A stretch of DNA of 64,000 nucleotides, from positions 186,001-250,000 of the forward strand of contig NW_027476113.1 of assembly GCF_051020955.1 (NCBI RefSeq), read 5' to 3'. The translations under genes were made by a program, and so were the position numbers. Under the pieces are notes generated by a model. It did not search any database. It was not told the origin of the DNA and saw only the letters and a list, made by a program, of their open reading frames with translations. The stretch is from Megalopta genalis. Taxonomy: Eukaryota; Arthropoda; Insecta; Hymenoptera; Halictidae. Below are positions 44,207-57,750 of this stretch, one piece after another (the first letter of the stretch is position 1; the number at the start of each line of letters is the position of its first letter).

Positions 44207-45924
44207 GAACAAACGAACAAACGAACAAACGAACAAACGAACAAACGAACAAACGAACAAATGAACAAATGAACAAATGAACAAATGATCAAATGATCAA
44301 ATGAACGAATGAACGAATGATCAAATGAACGAATGAACGAATGAACGAATGAGCAAATGAACAAATGAACATATGAACAAATGAACATATGAACAAATGA
44401 ACATATGAACAAATGAACAAATGAACAAATGAACAAATGAACAAGTGAACAAGTGAACAAATGAACAAATGAAAAAATGAACTAACGAACAAATGAAGAA
44501 ATGAACAAATGAACAAATGAACAAATGAACAAATGAACAAATGAACAAATGAACAAATGAACAAATGAACAAATGAACAAATGAACAAATGAACAAATGA
44601 ACAAATGAACAAATGAACAAATGAACAAATGAACAAATGAACAAATGAACAAATGAACAAATGAACAAATGAACAAATGAACAAATGAACAAATGAACAA
44701 ATGAACAAGTGAACAAATGAACAAATGAACAAATGAAAAAATGAAAAATGAACTAATGAAGAAATGAACAAATGAACAAATGAACAAATGAACAAATGAA
44801 CAAATGAACAAATGAACAAATGAACAAATGAACAAGTGAACAAATGAACAAATGAACAAATGAAAAAATGAAAAATGAACTAATGAAGAAATGAAGAAAT
44901 GAACAAATGAACAAATGATCAAATGAGCAAACGAACAAATGAACAAATGAACAAACGAACAAACGAACAAACGAACAAACGAACAAATGAACAAATGAAC
45001 AAATGTACAAATGAACAAATAAACAAATGAACAAATGAACAAATGAACAAATGAACAAATGAACAAATGGGCAAATGAGCAAATGAACAAATGGGCAAAT
45101 GAGCAAATGAACATATGAACAAATGAACAAATGAACAAATGAACAAATGAACAAATGAACAAATGAACAAATGAACAAATGAACAAATGAACAAATGAAC
45201 AAATGAACAAATGAACAAATGAACAAATGAACAAATGAACAAATGAACAAATGAACAAATGAACAAATGAACAAATGAACAAATGAACAAATGAACAAAT
45301 GAACAAATGAACAAATGAACAAATGAACAAATGAACAAATGAACAAATGAACAAATGAACAAATGAACAAATGAACAAATGAACAAATGAACAAATGAAC
45401 AAATGAACAAATGAACAAATGAACAAATGAACAAATGAACAAATGAACAAATGAACAAATGAACAAATGAACAAATGAACAAATGAACAAATGAACAAAT
45501 GAACAAATGAACAAATGAACAAATGAACAAATGAACAAATGAACAAATGAACAAATGAACAAATGAACAAATGAACAAATGAACAAATGAACAAATGAAC
45601 AAATGAACAAATGAACAAATGAACAAATGAACAAATGAACAAATGAACAAAAGAACAAATGAACAAATGAACAAATGAACAAATGAACAAATGAACAAAT
45701 GAACAAATGAACAAATGAACAAATGAACAAATGAACAAATGAACAAATGAACAAATGAACAAATGAACAAATGAACAAACGAACAAACGAACAAACGAAC
45801 AAACGAACAAACGAACAAATGATCAAATGAACAAATGAACAAATGAACGAATGAACGAATGAACAAATAACCAAATGAACAAATGAACAAATGAACAAAT
45901 GAACAAATGTACAAATGAACAAAT

Positions 45925-46160
45925 GAACGAATGAACAGATGAGCGAATAGCCAAATGAACGAATGAACAGATGAGCGAATAGACAATCGCACAAATGAAC
46001 AAATGAACAAATGAACAAATGAGCAATATGAGCAAAATGAACAAATGAACAAATGAACGAATGAACAAATGAGCGAATGAACAAATGAGCGAATGAACCA
46101 ATGAGCGAATAGACAATCGCTCAAATGAGCAATATGAGCAAAATGAACAAATGAACGAAT
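45925..46160. repeat. Cassette A, copy 11
   Basis: Twin of copy 7, with GAACCAAT and AGACAATCGCTC and no terminal GAGCGAAT. Confidence 0.9.
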
Positions 46161-46264
46161 GAACAAATGAACAAATGAACAAATGAACAAATGAACAAAT
46201 GAACAAATGAGCAAATGAACAAATGAACAAATGAACATATGAACAAATGAACAAATGAACAAAT

Positions 46265-46400
46265 GAAGAAATACACAAGTGAACAAATGAACAAGTGAAC
46301 AAATGAACAAATGAACAAATGAACAAGTGAACAAATGAACAAGAGAACGAGTGAACAAATGAACAACTGAACAAATGAACAAATGAACAAATGTACAAAT
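46265..46400. repeat. Cassette C, copy 13
   Basis: Complete, including the AGAGAACGAG block missing from its partner at 30,014. Confidence 0.9.
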
Positions 46401-48378
46401 GAACAAATGAACAAATGAACAAATGAACAAATGAACAAATGAACAAATGAACAAATCAACAAATGAACAAATGAACGAATGAACAAATGAACAAATGAAC
46501 AAATGAACAAATGAACAAATGAACAAATGAACAAATGAACAAATGAACAAGTGAACAAATGAACAAATGAACAAATGAAAAAATGAACTAATGAACAAAT
46601 GAAGAAATGAACAAATGAACAAATGAACAAATGAGCAAAATGAGCAAAAGGAACAAATGAACAAACGAACAAATGAACAAATGAACAAATGAACAAATGA
46701 ACAAATGAACAAATGAACAAATGTACAAATGAACAAATGAACAAATGAACAAATGAACAAATGAACAAATGAACAAATGAACAAATGAACAAATGAACAA
46801 ATGAACAAATGAACAAATGAACAAATGAACAAATGAACAAATGAACAAATGAACAAATGAACAAATGAACAAATGAACAAATGAACAAATGAACAAATGA
46901 ACAAATGAACAAATGAACAAATGAACAAATGAACAAATGAACAAATGAACAAATGAACAAATGAACAAATGAACAAATGAACAAATGAACAAATGAACAA
47001 ATGAACAAATGAACAAATGAACAAATGAACAAATGAACAAATGAACAAATGAACAAATGAACAAATGAGCAAATGAACAAATGAGCAAATGAACAAATGA
47101 GCAAATGAACAAATGAACAAATGAACAAATGAACAAATGAACAAATGAACAAATGAACAAATGAACAAATGAACAAATGAACAAATGAACAAATGAACAA
47201 ATGAACAAATGAACAAATGAACAAATGAACAAATGAACAAATGAACAAATGAACAAATGAACAAATGAACAAATGAACAAATGAACAAATGAACAAATGA
47301 ACAAATGAACAAATGAACAAATGAACAAATGAACAAATGAACAAATGAACAAATGAACAAATGAACAAATGAACAAATGAACAAATGAACAAATGAACAA
47401 ATGAACAAATGAACAAATGAACAAATGAACAAATGAACAAACGAACAAACGAACAAACGAACAAACGAACAAACGAACAAATGAACAAATGAACAAATGA
47501 TCAAATGATCAAATGAACGAATGAACGAATGAACGAATGAACAAATGAACAAATGAGCAAATGAACAAATGAACAAATGAACATATGAACATATGAACAA
47601 ATGAACAAATGAACAAATGAACAAATGAACAAATGAACAAATGAACAAGTGAACAAGTGAACAAATGAACAAATGAAAAAATGAACTAATGAACAAATGA
47701 AGAAATGAACAAATGAACAAATGAACAAATGAACAAATGAACAAATGAACAAATGAACAAATGAACAAATGAACAAATGAACAAATGAACAAATGAACAA
47801 ATGAACAAATGAACAAATGAACAAATGAACAAATGAACAAATGAACAAATGAACAAATGAACAAATGAACAAATGAACGAATGAACAAATGAACAAATGA
47901 ACAAATGAACAAATGAACAAATGAACAAATGAACAAATGAACAAATGAACAAATGAACAAATGAACAAATGAACAAATGAACAAATGAACAAATGAACAA
48001 ATGAACAAATGAACAAATGAACAAATGAACAAATGAACAAATGAACAAATGAACAAATGAACAAATGAACAAATGAACAAATGAACAAATGAACAAATGA
48101 ACAAATGAACAAATGAACAAATGAACAAATGAACAAATGAACAAATGAACAAATGAACAAAAGAACAAATGAACAAATGAACAAATGAACAAATGAACAA
48201 ATGAACAAATGAACAAATGAACAAATGAACAAATGAACAAATGAACAAATGAACAAATGAACAAATGAACAAATGAACAAATGAACAAATGAACAAACGA
48301 ACAAACGAACAAACGAACAAACGAACAAACGAACAAATGATCAAATGAACAAATGAACAAATGTACAAATGAACAAAT

Positions 48379-48662
48379 GAACGAATGAACAGATGAGCGA
48401 ATGAACGAATGAACAGATGAGCGAATAGCCAAATGAACGAATGAACAGATGAGCGAATAGACAATCGCACAAATGAACAAATGAACAAATGAACAAATGA
48501 GCAATATGAGCAAAATGAACAAATGAACAAATGAACAAATGAACGAATGAACAAATGAGCGAATGAACAAATGAGCGAATGAACAAATGAGCGAATAGAC
48601 AATCGCACAAATGAGCAATATGAGCAAAATGAACAAATGAACGAATGAACAAATGAGCGAAT
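48379..48662. repeat. Cassette A, copy 12
   Basis: Twin of copy 8, with the doubled GAACAGAT and GAGCGAAT at its left. Confidence 0.9.
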
Positions 48663-48998
48663 GAACAAATGAACAAATGAACAAATGAACAAATGAACAA
48701 ATGAACAAATGAACAAATGAACAAATGAACAAATGAACAAATGAACAAATGAACAAATGAACAAATGAACAAATGAACAAATGAACAAATGAACAAATGA
48801 ACAAATGAACAAATGAACAAATGAACAAATGAACAAATGAACAAATGAGCAAATGAACAAATGAACAAATGAACATATGAACAAATAAACAAATGAACAA
48901 ATGAACAAATGAACAAATGAACAAATGAACAAATGAACAAGTGAGCAAATGAACAAATGAACAAATGAACATATGAACAAATGAACAAATGAACAAAT

Positions 48999-49126
48999 GA
49001 AGAAATACACAAGTGAACAAATGAACAAGTGAACAAATGAACAAATGAACAAATGAACAAGTGAACAAATGAACAAGAGAACGAGTGAACAAATGAACAA
49101 ATGAACAAATGAACAAATGTACAAAT
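48999..49126. repeat. Cassette C, copy 14 (no AACTG)
   Basis: Twin of copy 10, with canonical units in place of AACTG. Confidence 0.9.
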
Positions 49127-49960
49127 GAACAAATGAACAAATGAACAAATGAACAAATGAACAAATGAACAAATGAACAAATGAACAAATCAACAAATGA
49201 ACAAATGAACGAATGAACAAATGAACAAATGAACGAATGAACAAATGAACAAATGAACAAATGAACAAATGAACAAATGAACAAATGAACAAGTGAACAA
49301 ATGAACAAATGAACAAATGAACAAGTGAACAAATGAACAAATGAACAAATGAAAAAATGAACTAATGAACAAATGAAGAAATGAACAAATGAACAAATGA
49401 ACAAACGAGCTAAATGAGCAAAAGGAACAAATGAACAAACGAACAAATGAACAAATGAACAAATGAACAAATGTACAAATGAACAAATGAACAAATGAAC
49501 AAATGAACAAATGAACAAATGAACAAATGAACAAATGAACAAATGAACAAATGAACAAATGAACAAATGAACAAATGAACAAACGAACAAACGAACAAAC
49601 GAACAAATGAACAAATGAACAAATGATCAAATGAACAAATGAACAAATGAACGAATGAACGAATGAACAAATGAACAAATGAACAAATGAACAAATGAAC
49701 AAATGAACAAATGAACAAATGAACAAATGAACAAATGAACAAATGAACAAATGAACAAATGAACAAATGAACAAATGAACAAATGAACAAATGAACAAAT
49801 GAAAAAATGAACAAATGAAGAAATGAACAAATGAACAAATGAAGAAATGAAGAAATGAACAAATGAACAAATGAAAAAATGAACAAATGAACAAATGAAC
49901 AAATGAACAAATGAAGAACTGAACAAATGAACAAATGAACAAATGAACAAATGAACAAAT

Positions 49961-50016
49961 GAGCGAATAGGCAAATGAACGAATGAACAAATGAGCCAAT
50001 AGACAATCGCGCAAAT
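49961..50016. repeat. Cassette B, copy 7
   Basis: Full form, twin of copy 5, again directly followed by a long perfect canonical run. Confidence 0.9.
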
Positions 50017-50968
50017 GAACAAATGAACAAATGAACAAATGAACAAATGAACAAATGAACAAATGAACAAATGAACAAATGAACAAATGAACAAATGAAC
50101 AAATGAACAAATGAACAAATGAACAAATGAACAAATGAACAAATGAACAAATGAACAAATGAACAAATGAACAAATGAACAAATGAACAAATGAACAAAT
50201 GAACAAATGAACAAATGAACAAATGAACAAATGAACAAATGAACAAATGAACAAATGAACAAATGAACAAATGAACAAATGAACAAATGAACAAATGAAC
50301 AAATGAACAAATGAACAAATGAACAAATGAACAAATGAACAAATGAACAAATGAACAAATGAACAAATGAACAAATGAACAAATGAACAAATGAACAAAT
50401 GAACAAATGAACAAATGAACAAATGAACAAATGAACAAATGAACAAATGAACAAATGAACAAATGAACAAATGAACAAATGAACAAATGAACAAATGAAC
50501 AAATGAACAAATGAACAAATGAACAAATGAACAAATGAACAAATGAACAAATGAACAAATGAACAAATGAACAAATGAACAAATGAACAAATGAACAAAT
50601 GAACAAATGAACAAATGAACAAATGAACAAATGAACAAATGAACAAATGAACAAATGAACAAATGAACAAATGAACAAATGAACAAATGAACAAATGAAC
50701 AAATGAACAAATGAACAAATGAACAAATGAACAAATGAACAAATGAACAAATGAACAAATGAACAAATGAACAAATGAACAAATGAACAAATGAACAAAT
50801 GAACAAATGAACAAATGAACAAATGAACAAATGAACAAATGAACAAATGAACAAATGAACAAATGAACAAATGAACAAATGAACAAATGAACAAATGAAC
50901 AAATGAACAAATGAACAAATGAACAAATGAACAAATGAACAAATGAACAAATGAACAAATGAACAAAT
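50017..50968. repeat. Perfect canonical run, 119 units
   Basis: 952 bp without a seen deviation, ended by a single GAACGAAT at 50,969, after which canonical units continue to about 51,260. Partner of the 155-unit run at 34,102. Confidence 0.9.
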
Positions 50969-51699
50969 GAACGAATGAACAAATGAACAAATGAACAAAT
51001 GAACAAATGAACAAATGAACAAATGAACAAATGAACAAATGAACAAATGAACAAATGAACAAATGAACAAATGAACAAATGAACAAATGAACAAATGAAC
51101 AAATGAACAAATGAACAAATGAACAAATGAACAAATGAACAAATGAACAAATGAACAAATGAACAAATGAACAAATGAACAAATGAACAAATGAACAAAT
51201 GAACAAATGAACAAATGAACAAATGAACAAATGAACAAATGAACAAATGAACAAATGAACAAGTGAACAAGTGAACAAATGAACAAATGAACAACTGAAC
51301 AAATGAACAAGTGAACAAATGTACAAATGAACAAATGAACAAATGAACAAATGAACAAATGAACAAATGAACAAATGAACGAATGAACGAATGAACAAAT
51401 GAACAAATGAACAAATGAACAAATGAACAAATGAACAAGTGAACAAATGAAAAAATGAACTAATGAACAAATGGACAAATGAACAAATGAACAAATGAGC
51501 AAAATGAGCAAACGAACAAATGAACAAATGAACAAATGAGCAAAATGAGCAAACGAACAAATGAGCAAATGAACAAATGAACAAATGAACAAATGAACAA
51601 ATGAACAAATGAACAAATGAACAAATGAACAAATGAACAAATGAACAAATGAACAAATGAACAAATGAACAAATGAACAAATGAACAAATGAACAAATG

Positions 51700-51803
51700 A
51701 ACAAACGAACAAATGAACAAACGAACAAACGAACAAACGAACAAACGAACAAACGAACAAACGAACAAACGAACAAACGAACAAACGAACAAACGAACAA
51801 ACG
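51700..51803. repeat. CpG-unit run, about 12 units
   Basis: AACAAACG units with one canonical unit near the left end. A second short run follows near 52,070-52,110. Neither has a GATC behind it. Confidence 0.85.
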
Positions 51804-52425
51804 AACAAATGAACAAATGAACAAATGAACAAATGAACAAATGAACAAATGAACAAATGAACAGATGAACAAATGAACAAATGAAGAAATGAACAAATGA
51901 ACAAATGAACAAATGAACAAATGAACAAATGAACAAATGAACAAATGAACAAATGAACAAATGAACAAATGAACAAATGAACAAATGAACAAATGAACAA
52001 ATGAACAAATGAACAAATGAACAAATGAACAAATGAACAAATGAACAAATGAACAAATGAACAAAGGAACAAACGAACAAACGAACAAACGAACAAACGA
52101 ACAAATGAACAAACGAACAAATGAACAAATGAACAAATGAACAAATGAACAAATGAACAAATGAACAAATGAACAAATGAACAAATGAACAAATGAACAA
52201 ATGAACAAATGAACAAATGAACAAATGAACAAATGAACAAATGAACAAATGAACAAATGAACAAATGAACAAATGAACAAATGAACAAATGAACAAATGA
52301 ACAAATGAACAAATGAAAAATGAACAAATGAACAAATGAACAAATGAACAAATGAACAAAAGAAAAAATGAACAAATGAGCAAATGAACAAATGAACATA
52401 TGAACAAATGAACAAATGAACAAAT

Positions 52426-52553
52426 GAAGAAATACACAAGTGAACAAATGAACAAGTGAACAAATGAACAAATGAACAAGTGAACAAATGAACAAGAGAA
52501 CGAGTGAACAAATGAACAACTGAACAAATGAACAAATGAACAAATGTACAAAT
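52426..52553. repeat. Cassette C, copy 15
   Basis: Twin of copy 11 at 36,424, same shortened middle. Confidence 0.9.
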
Positions 52554-54109
52554 GAACAAATGAACAAATGAACAAATGAACAAATGAACAAATGAACAAA
52601 TGAACAAATCAACAAATGAAGAAATGAACGAATGAACAAATGAACAAATGAACAAATGAACAAATGAACAAATGAACAAATGAACAAGTGAACAAATGAA
52701 CAAATGAACAAATGAAAAAATGAACTAATGAACAAATGAAGAAATGAACAAATGAACAAATGAACAAATGAGCAAAATGAGCAAAAGGCACAAATGAACA
52801 AACGAACAAATGAACAAATGAACAAATGTACAAATGTACAAATGAACAAATGAACAAATGAACAAATGAACAAATGAACAAATGAACAAATGAACAAATG
52901 AACAAATGAACAAATGAACAAATGAACAAATGAACAAATGAACAAATGAACAAATGAACAAATGAACAAATGAACAAATGAACAAATGAACAAATGAACA
53001 AATGAACAAATGAACAAATGAACAAATGAACAAATGAACAAATGAACAAATGAACAAATGAACAAATGAACAAATGAACAAATGAACAAATGAACAAATG
53101 AACAAATGAACAAATGAACAAATGAACAAATGAACAAATGAACAAATGAACAAATGAACAAATGAACGAATGAACAAATGTACAAATGAACAAATGAACA
53201 AATGAACAAATGAACAAATGAACAAATGAACAAATGAACGAATGAACAAATGTACAAATGAACAAATGAACAAATGAACAAATGAACAAATGAACAAGTG
53301 AACAAATGAACAAATGAAAAAATGAAAAAATGAACTAATGAAGAAATGAAGAAATGAACAAATGAACAAACGAACAAACGAACAAATGAGCAAACGAACA
53401 AACGAACAAACGAACAAACGAACAAACGAACAAATGAACAAATGAACAAATGTACAAATGAACAAATGAACAAATGAACAAATGAACAAATGAACAAATG
53501 AACAAATGAACAAATGAGCAAATGAACAAATGAACATATGAACAAATGAACAAATGAACAAATGAACAAATGAACAAATGAACAAATGAACAAATGAACA
53601 AATGAACAAATGAACAAATGAACAAATGAACAAATGAACAAATGAACAAATGAACAAATGAACAAATGAACAAATGAGCAAATGAACAAATGAACAAATG
53701 AACAAATGATCAAATGAACAAATGAACAAATGAACGAATGAACGAATGAACAAATAACCAAATGAACAAATGAACAAATGAACAAATGAACAAATGAACA
53801 AATGAACAAATGAACAAATGAACAAATGAACAAATGAGCAAAGGAACAAATGAACAAACGAACAAACGAGCAAACGAACAAACGAACAAACGAACAAATG
53901 AACAAACGAACAAATGAACAAAATGAGCAAACGAACAAATGAGCAAATGAACAAATGAAGAAATGAACAAATGAAGAAATGAACAAATGAACAAATGAAC
54001 AAATGAACAAATGAACAAATGAACAAATGAACAAATGAACAAATGAACAAATGAACAAATGAACAAATGAACAAATGAACAAACGAACAAATGAACAAAC
54101 GAACAAATG

Positions 54110-54477
54110 AACAAACGAACAAACGAACAAACGAACAAACGAACAAACGAACAAACGAACAAACGAACAAACGAACAAACGAACAAACGAACAAACGAAC
54201 AAACGAACAAACGAACAAACGAACAAACGAACAAACGAACAAACGAACAAACGAACAAACGAACAAACGAACAAACGAACAAACGAACAAACGAACAAAC
54301 GAACAAACGAACAAACGAACAAACGAACAAACGAACAAACGAACAAACGAACAAACGAACAAACGAACAAACGAACAAACGAACAAACGAACAAACGAAC
54401 AAACGAACAAACGAACAAACGAACAAACGAACAAACGAACAAACGAACAAACGAACAAACGAACAAACGAACAAACG
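54110..54477. repeat. Long CpG-unit run, 46 units
   Basis: Forty-six uninterrupted AACAAACG units. The left edge has two CG/TG alternations, one more than at 59,049. The + strand is open through the run (131 codons, NKRTNEQT repeats), purely as a result of CGA replacing TGA. Confidence 0.92.
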
Positions 54478-55100
54478 AACAAATGAACAAATGAACAAAT
54501 GAACAAATGAACAAATGAACAAATGAACAAATGAACAAATGAACAAATGAACAAATGAACAAATGAACAAATGAACAAATGAACAAATGAACAAATGAAC
54601 AAATGAACAAATGAACAAATGAACAAATGAACAAATGAACAAATGAACAAATGAACAAATGAACAAATGAACAAATGAACAAATGAACAAATGAACAAAT
54701 GAACAAATGAACAAATGAACAAATGAACAAATGAACAAATGAGCAAATGAACAAATGAACAAATGAACATATGAACAAATGAACAAATGAACAAATGAAC
54801 ATATGAACAAATGATCAAATGAACAAATGAACAAATGAACAAATGAACAAATGAACAAATGAACAAATGAACAAATGAACAAATGAACAAATGAACAAAT
54901 GAACAAATGAACAAATGAACAAATGAACAAATGAACAAATGAACAAATGAACAAATGAACAAACGAACAAACGAACAAACGAACAAATGAACAAATGATC
55001 AAATGAACAAATGAACAAATGAACGAATGAACGAATGAACAAATAACCAAATGAACAAATGAACAAATGAACAAATGAACAAATGAACAAATGAACAAAT

Positions 55101-55172
55101 GAACGCATGAACAGATGAGCGAATAGCCAAATGAACGAATGAACAGATGAGCGAATAGACAATCGCACAAAT
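55101..55172. repeat. Cassette A, copy 13 (short form)
   Basis: Same truncated form as copy 9, starting GAACGCAT and ending at AGACAATCGCAC. Confidence 0.9.
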
Positions 55173-55396
55173 GAACAAATGAACAAATGAACAAATGAAC
55201 AAATGAACAAATGAACAAATGAACAAATGAACAAATGAACAAATGAACAAACGAACAAACGAACAAACGAACAAATGAACAAATGAACAAATGATCAAAT
55301 GAACAAATGAACAAATGAACGAATGAACGAATGAACAAATAACCAAATGAACAAATGAACAAATGAACAAATGAACAAATGTACAAATGAACAAAT

Positions 55397-55672
55397 GAAC
55401 GAATGAACAGATGAGCGAATAGCCAAATGAACGAATGAACAGATGAGCGAATAGACAATCGCACAAATGAACAAATGAACAAATGAACAAATGAACAAAT
55501 GAGCAATATGAGCAAAATGAACAAATGAACAAATGAACGAATGAACAAATGAGCGAATGAACAAATGAGCGAATGAACAAATGAGCGAATGAACAAATGA
55601 GCGAATAGACAATCGCACAAATGAGCAATATGAGCAAAATGAACAAATGAACGTATGAACAAATGAGCGAAT
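55397..55672. repeat. Cassette A, copy 14
   Basis: Two cores and a GAACGTAT unit. It lacks the third core seen in copy 10, so that extra piece was gained at 39.1 kb or lost here. Confidence 0.9.
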
Positions 55673-55912
55673 GAACAAATGAACAAATGAACAAATGAAC
55701 AAATGAACAAATGAACAAATGAACAAATGAACAAATGAACAAATGAACAAATGAACAAATGAGCAAATGAACAAATGAACAAATGAACATATGAACAAAT
55801 AAACAAATGAACAAATGAACAAATGAACAAATGAACAAATGAACAAATGAACAAATGAGCAAATGAACAAATGAACAAATGAACATATGAACAAATGAAC
55901 AAATGAACAAAT

Positions 55913-56040
55913 GAAGAAATACACAAGTGAACAAATGAACAAGTGAACAAATGAACAAATGAACAAGTGAACAAATGAACAAGAGAACGAGTGAACAAAT
56001 GAACAACTGAACAAATGAACAAATGAACAATTGTACAAAT
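55913..56040. repeat. Cassette C, copy 16
   Basis: Carries the CAATTGTAC ending of copy 12 and is followed by the same two AAATCAAC units. Confidence 0.9.
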
Positions 56041-56746
56041 GAACAAATGAACAAATGAACAAATGAACAAATGAACAAATGAACAAATCAACAAATCAAC
56101 AAATGAACAAACGAACGAATGAACAAATGAACAAATGAACAAATGAACAAATGAACAAATGAACAAATGAACAAATGAACAAATGAACAAATGAACAAGT
56201 GAACAAATGAACAAATGAACAAATGAAAAAATGAACTAATGAACAAATCAAGAAATGAACAAATGAACAAATGAACAAATGAGCAAAATGAGCAAAAGGA
56301 ACAAATGAACAAACGAACAAATGAACAAATGAACAAATGAACAAATGAACAAATGTACAAATGAACAAATGAACAAATGAACAAATGAACAAATGAACAA
56401 ATGAACAAATGAACAAATGAACAAATGAACAAATGAACAAATGAACAAATGAACAAATGAACAAATGAACAAATGAACAAATGAACAAATGAACAAATGA
56501 ACAAATGAACAAATGAACAAATGAACAAATGAACAAATGAACAAATGAACAAAGGAACAAATGAACAAATGAACAAATGAACAAATGAACAAATGAACAA
56601 ATGAACAAATGAACAAATGAACAAAGGAACAAATGAACAAATGAACAAATGAACAAATGAACAAATGAACAAATGAACAAATGAACAAATGAACAAATGA
56701 ACAAATGAACAAATGAACAAATGAACAAATGAACAAATGAACAAAT

Positions 56747-57598
56747 GAGCAAAATGAGCAAAAGGAACAAATGAACAAACGGACAAATGAACAAATGAAC
56801 AAATGAACAAATGAACAAATGTACAAATGAACAAATGAACAAATGAACAAATGAACAAATGAACAAATGAACAAATGAACAAATGAACAAATGAACAAAT
56901 GAACAAATGAACAAATGAACAAATGAACAAATGAACAAATGAACAAATGAACAAATGAACAAATGAACAAATGAACAAATGAACAAATGAACAAATGAAC
57001 AAATGAACAAATGAACAAAGGAACAAATGAACAAATGAACAAATGAACAAATGAACAAATGAACAAATGAACAAATGGACAAATGAACAAATGTACAAAT
57101 GAACAAATGAACAAATGAACAAATGAACAAATGTACAACTGAACAAATGTACAACTGAACAAATGAACAAATGAGCAAAATGAGCAAAAGGAACAAATGA
57201 ACAAACGGACAAATGAACAAATGAACAAATGAACAAATGAACAAATGTACAAATGAACAAATGAACAAATGAACAAATGAACAAATGAACAAATGAACAA
57301 ATGAACAAATGAACAAATGAACAAATGAACAAATGAACAAATGAACAAATGAACAAATGAACAAATGAACAAATGAACAAATGAACAAATGAACAAATGA
57401 ACAAATGAACAAATGAACAAATGAACAAATGAACAAATGAACAAAGGAACAAATGAACAAATGAACAAATGAACAAATGAACAAATGAACAAATGAACAA
57501 ATGGACAAATGGACAAATGAACAAATGTACAAATGAACAAATGAACAAATGAACAAATGAACAAATGTACAACTGAACAAATGTACAACTGAACAAAT
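56747..57598. repeat. 426-bp tandem duplication
   Basis: Two copies, 56,747-57,172 and 57,173-57,598. Each starts GAGCAAAATGAGCAAAAGG and ends in two GTACAACTG groups. The 426-bp length is 2 modulo 8, as its two 9-bp units require. The second copy has two adjacent GGAC units, the first only one. Confidence 0.9.
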
Positions 57599-57614
57599 GA
57601 ACAAATGAACAAAT

Positions 57615-57750
57615 GAGCGAATAGGCAAATGAACGAATGAACAAATGAGCCAATAGACAATCGCGCAAATGGACAAATGAACAAATGAACAAATGAGCGA
57701 ATAGGCAAATGAACGAATGAACAAATGAGCCAATAGACAATCGCGCAAAT
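57615..57750. repeat. Cassette B, copy 8 (two full copies)
   Basis: Full cassettes at 57,615-57,670 and 57,695-57,750, 80 bp apart. Confidence 0.9.

Larger units (their letters stand above)
2460..44862. repeat. 26 dispersed 7-bp register-shift sites (GAAAAAATGAAAAATG)
   Basis: At each site GAAAAAAT is followed by GAAAAAT, one base short, then GAACTAAT and one or two GAAGAAAT units. Starts: 2460, 7433, 8440, 8911, 9902, 13115, 13290, 14329, 14808, 15239, 18328, 18799, 19230, 22595, 22778, 26311, 26718, 26837, 28532, 28651, 41107, 41482, 42657, 43032, 44735, 44862. Each moves the 8-bp register back by one. None lies beyond 45 kb; three related sites there (53316, 58079, 63018) have a full 8-bp unit instead. 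Confidence 0.85.
42657..57750. repeat. About 15-kb higher-order segment, right copy
   Basis: Repeats 26,311-41,100. Private variants shared with the left copy include AGACAATCGCTC (45,925 cassette), the doubled GAACAGAT (48,379 cassette) and GAACGCAT (55,101 cassette). Relative to the left copy it has lost about 330 bp near 47.5-48.3 kb and gained about 600 bp near 52.8-53.7 kb and 426 bp near 57 kb. Confidence 0.85.

Noticed and set aside
49190..54802. The 1,870-codon - strand frame, and all similar HLFICSFV frames, as real genes
   Set aside because: They start at TTG, have no codon structure, no domain other than the 8-residue repeat, and exist in all three - strand frames at once. They follow directly from a stop-free 8-nt unit.
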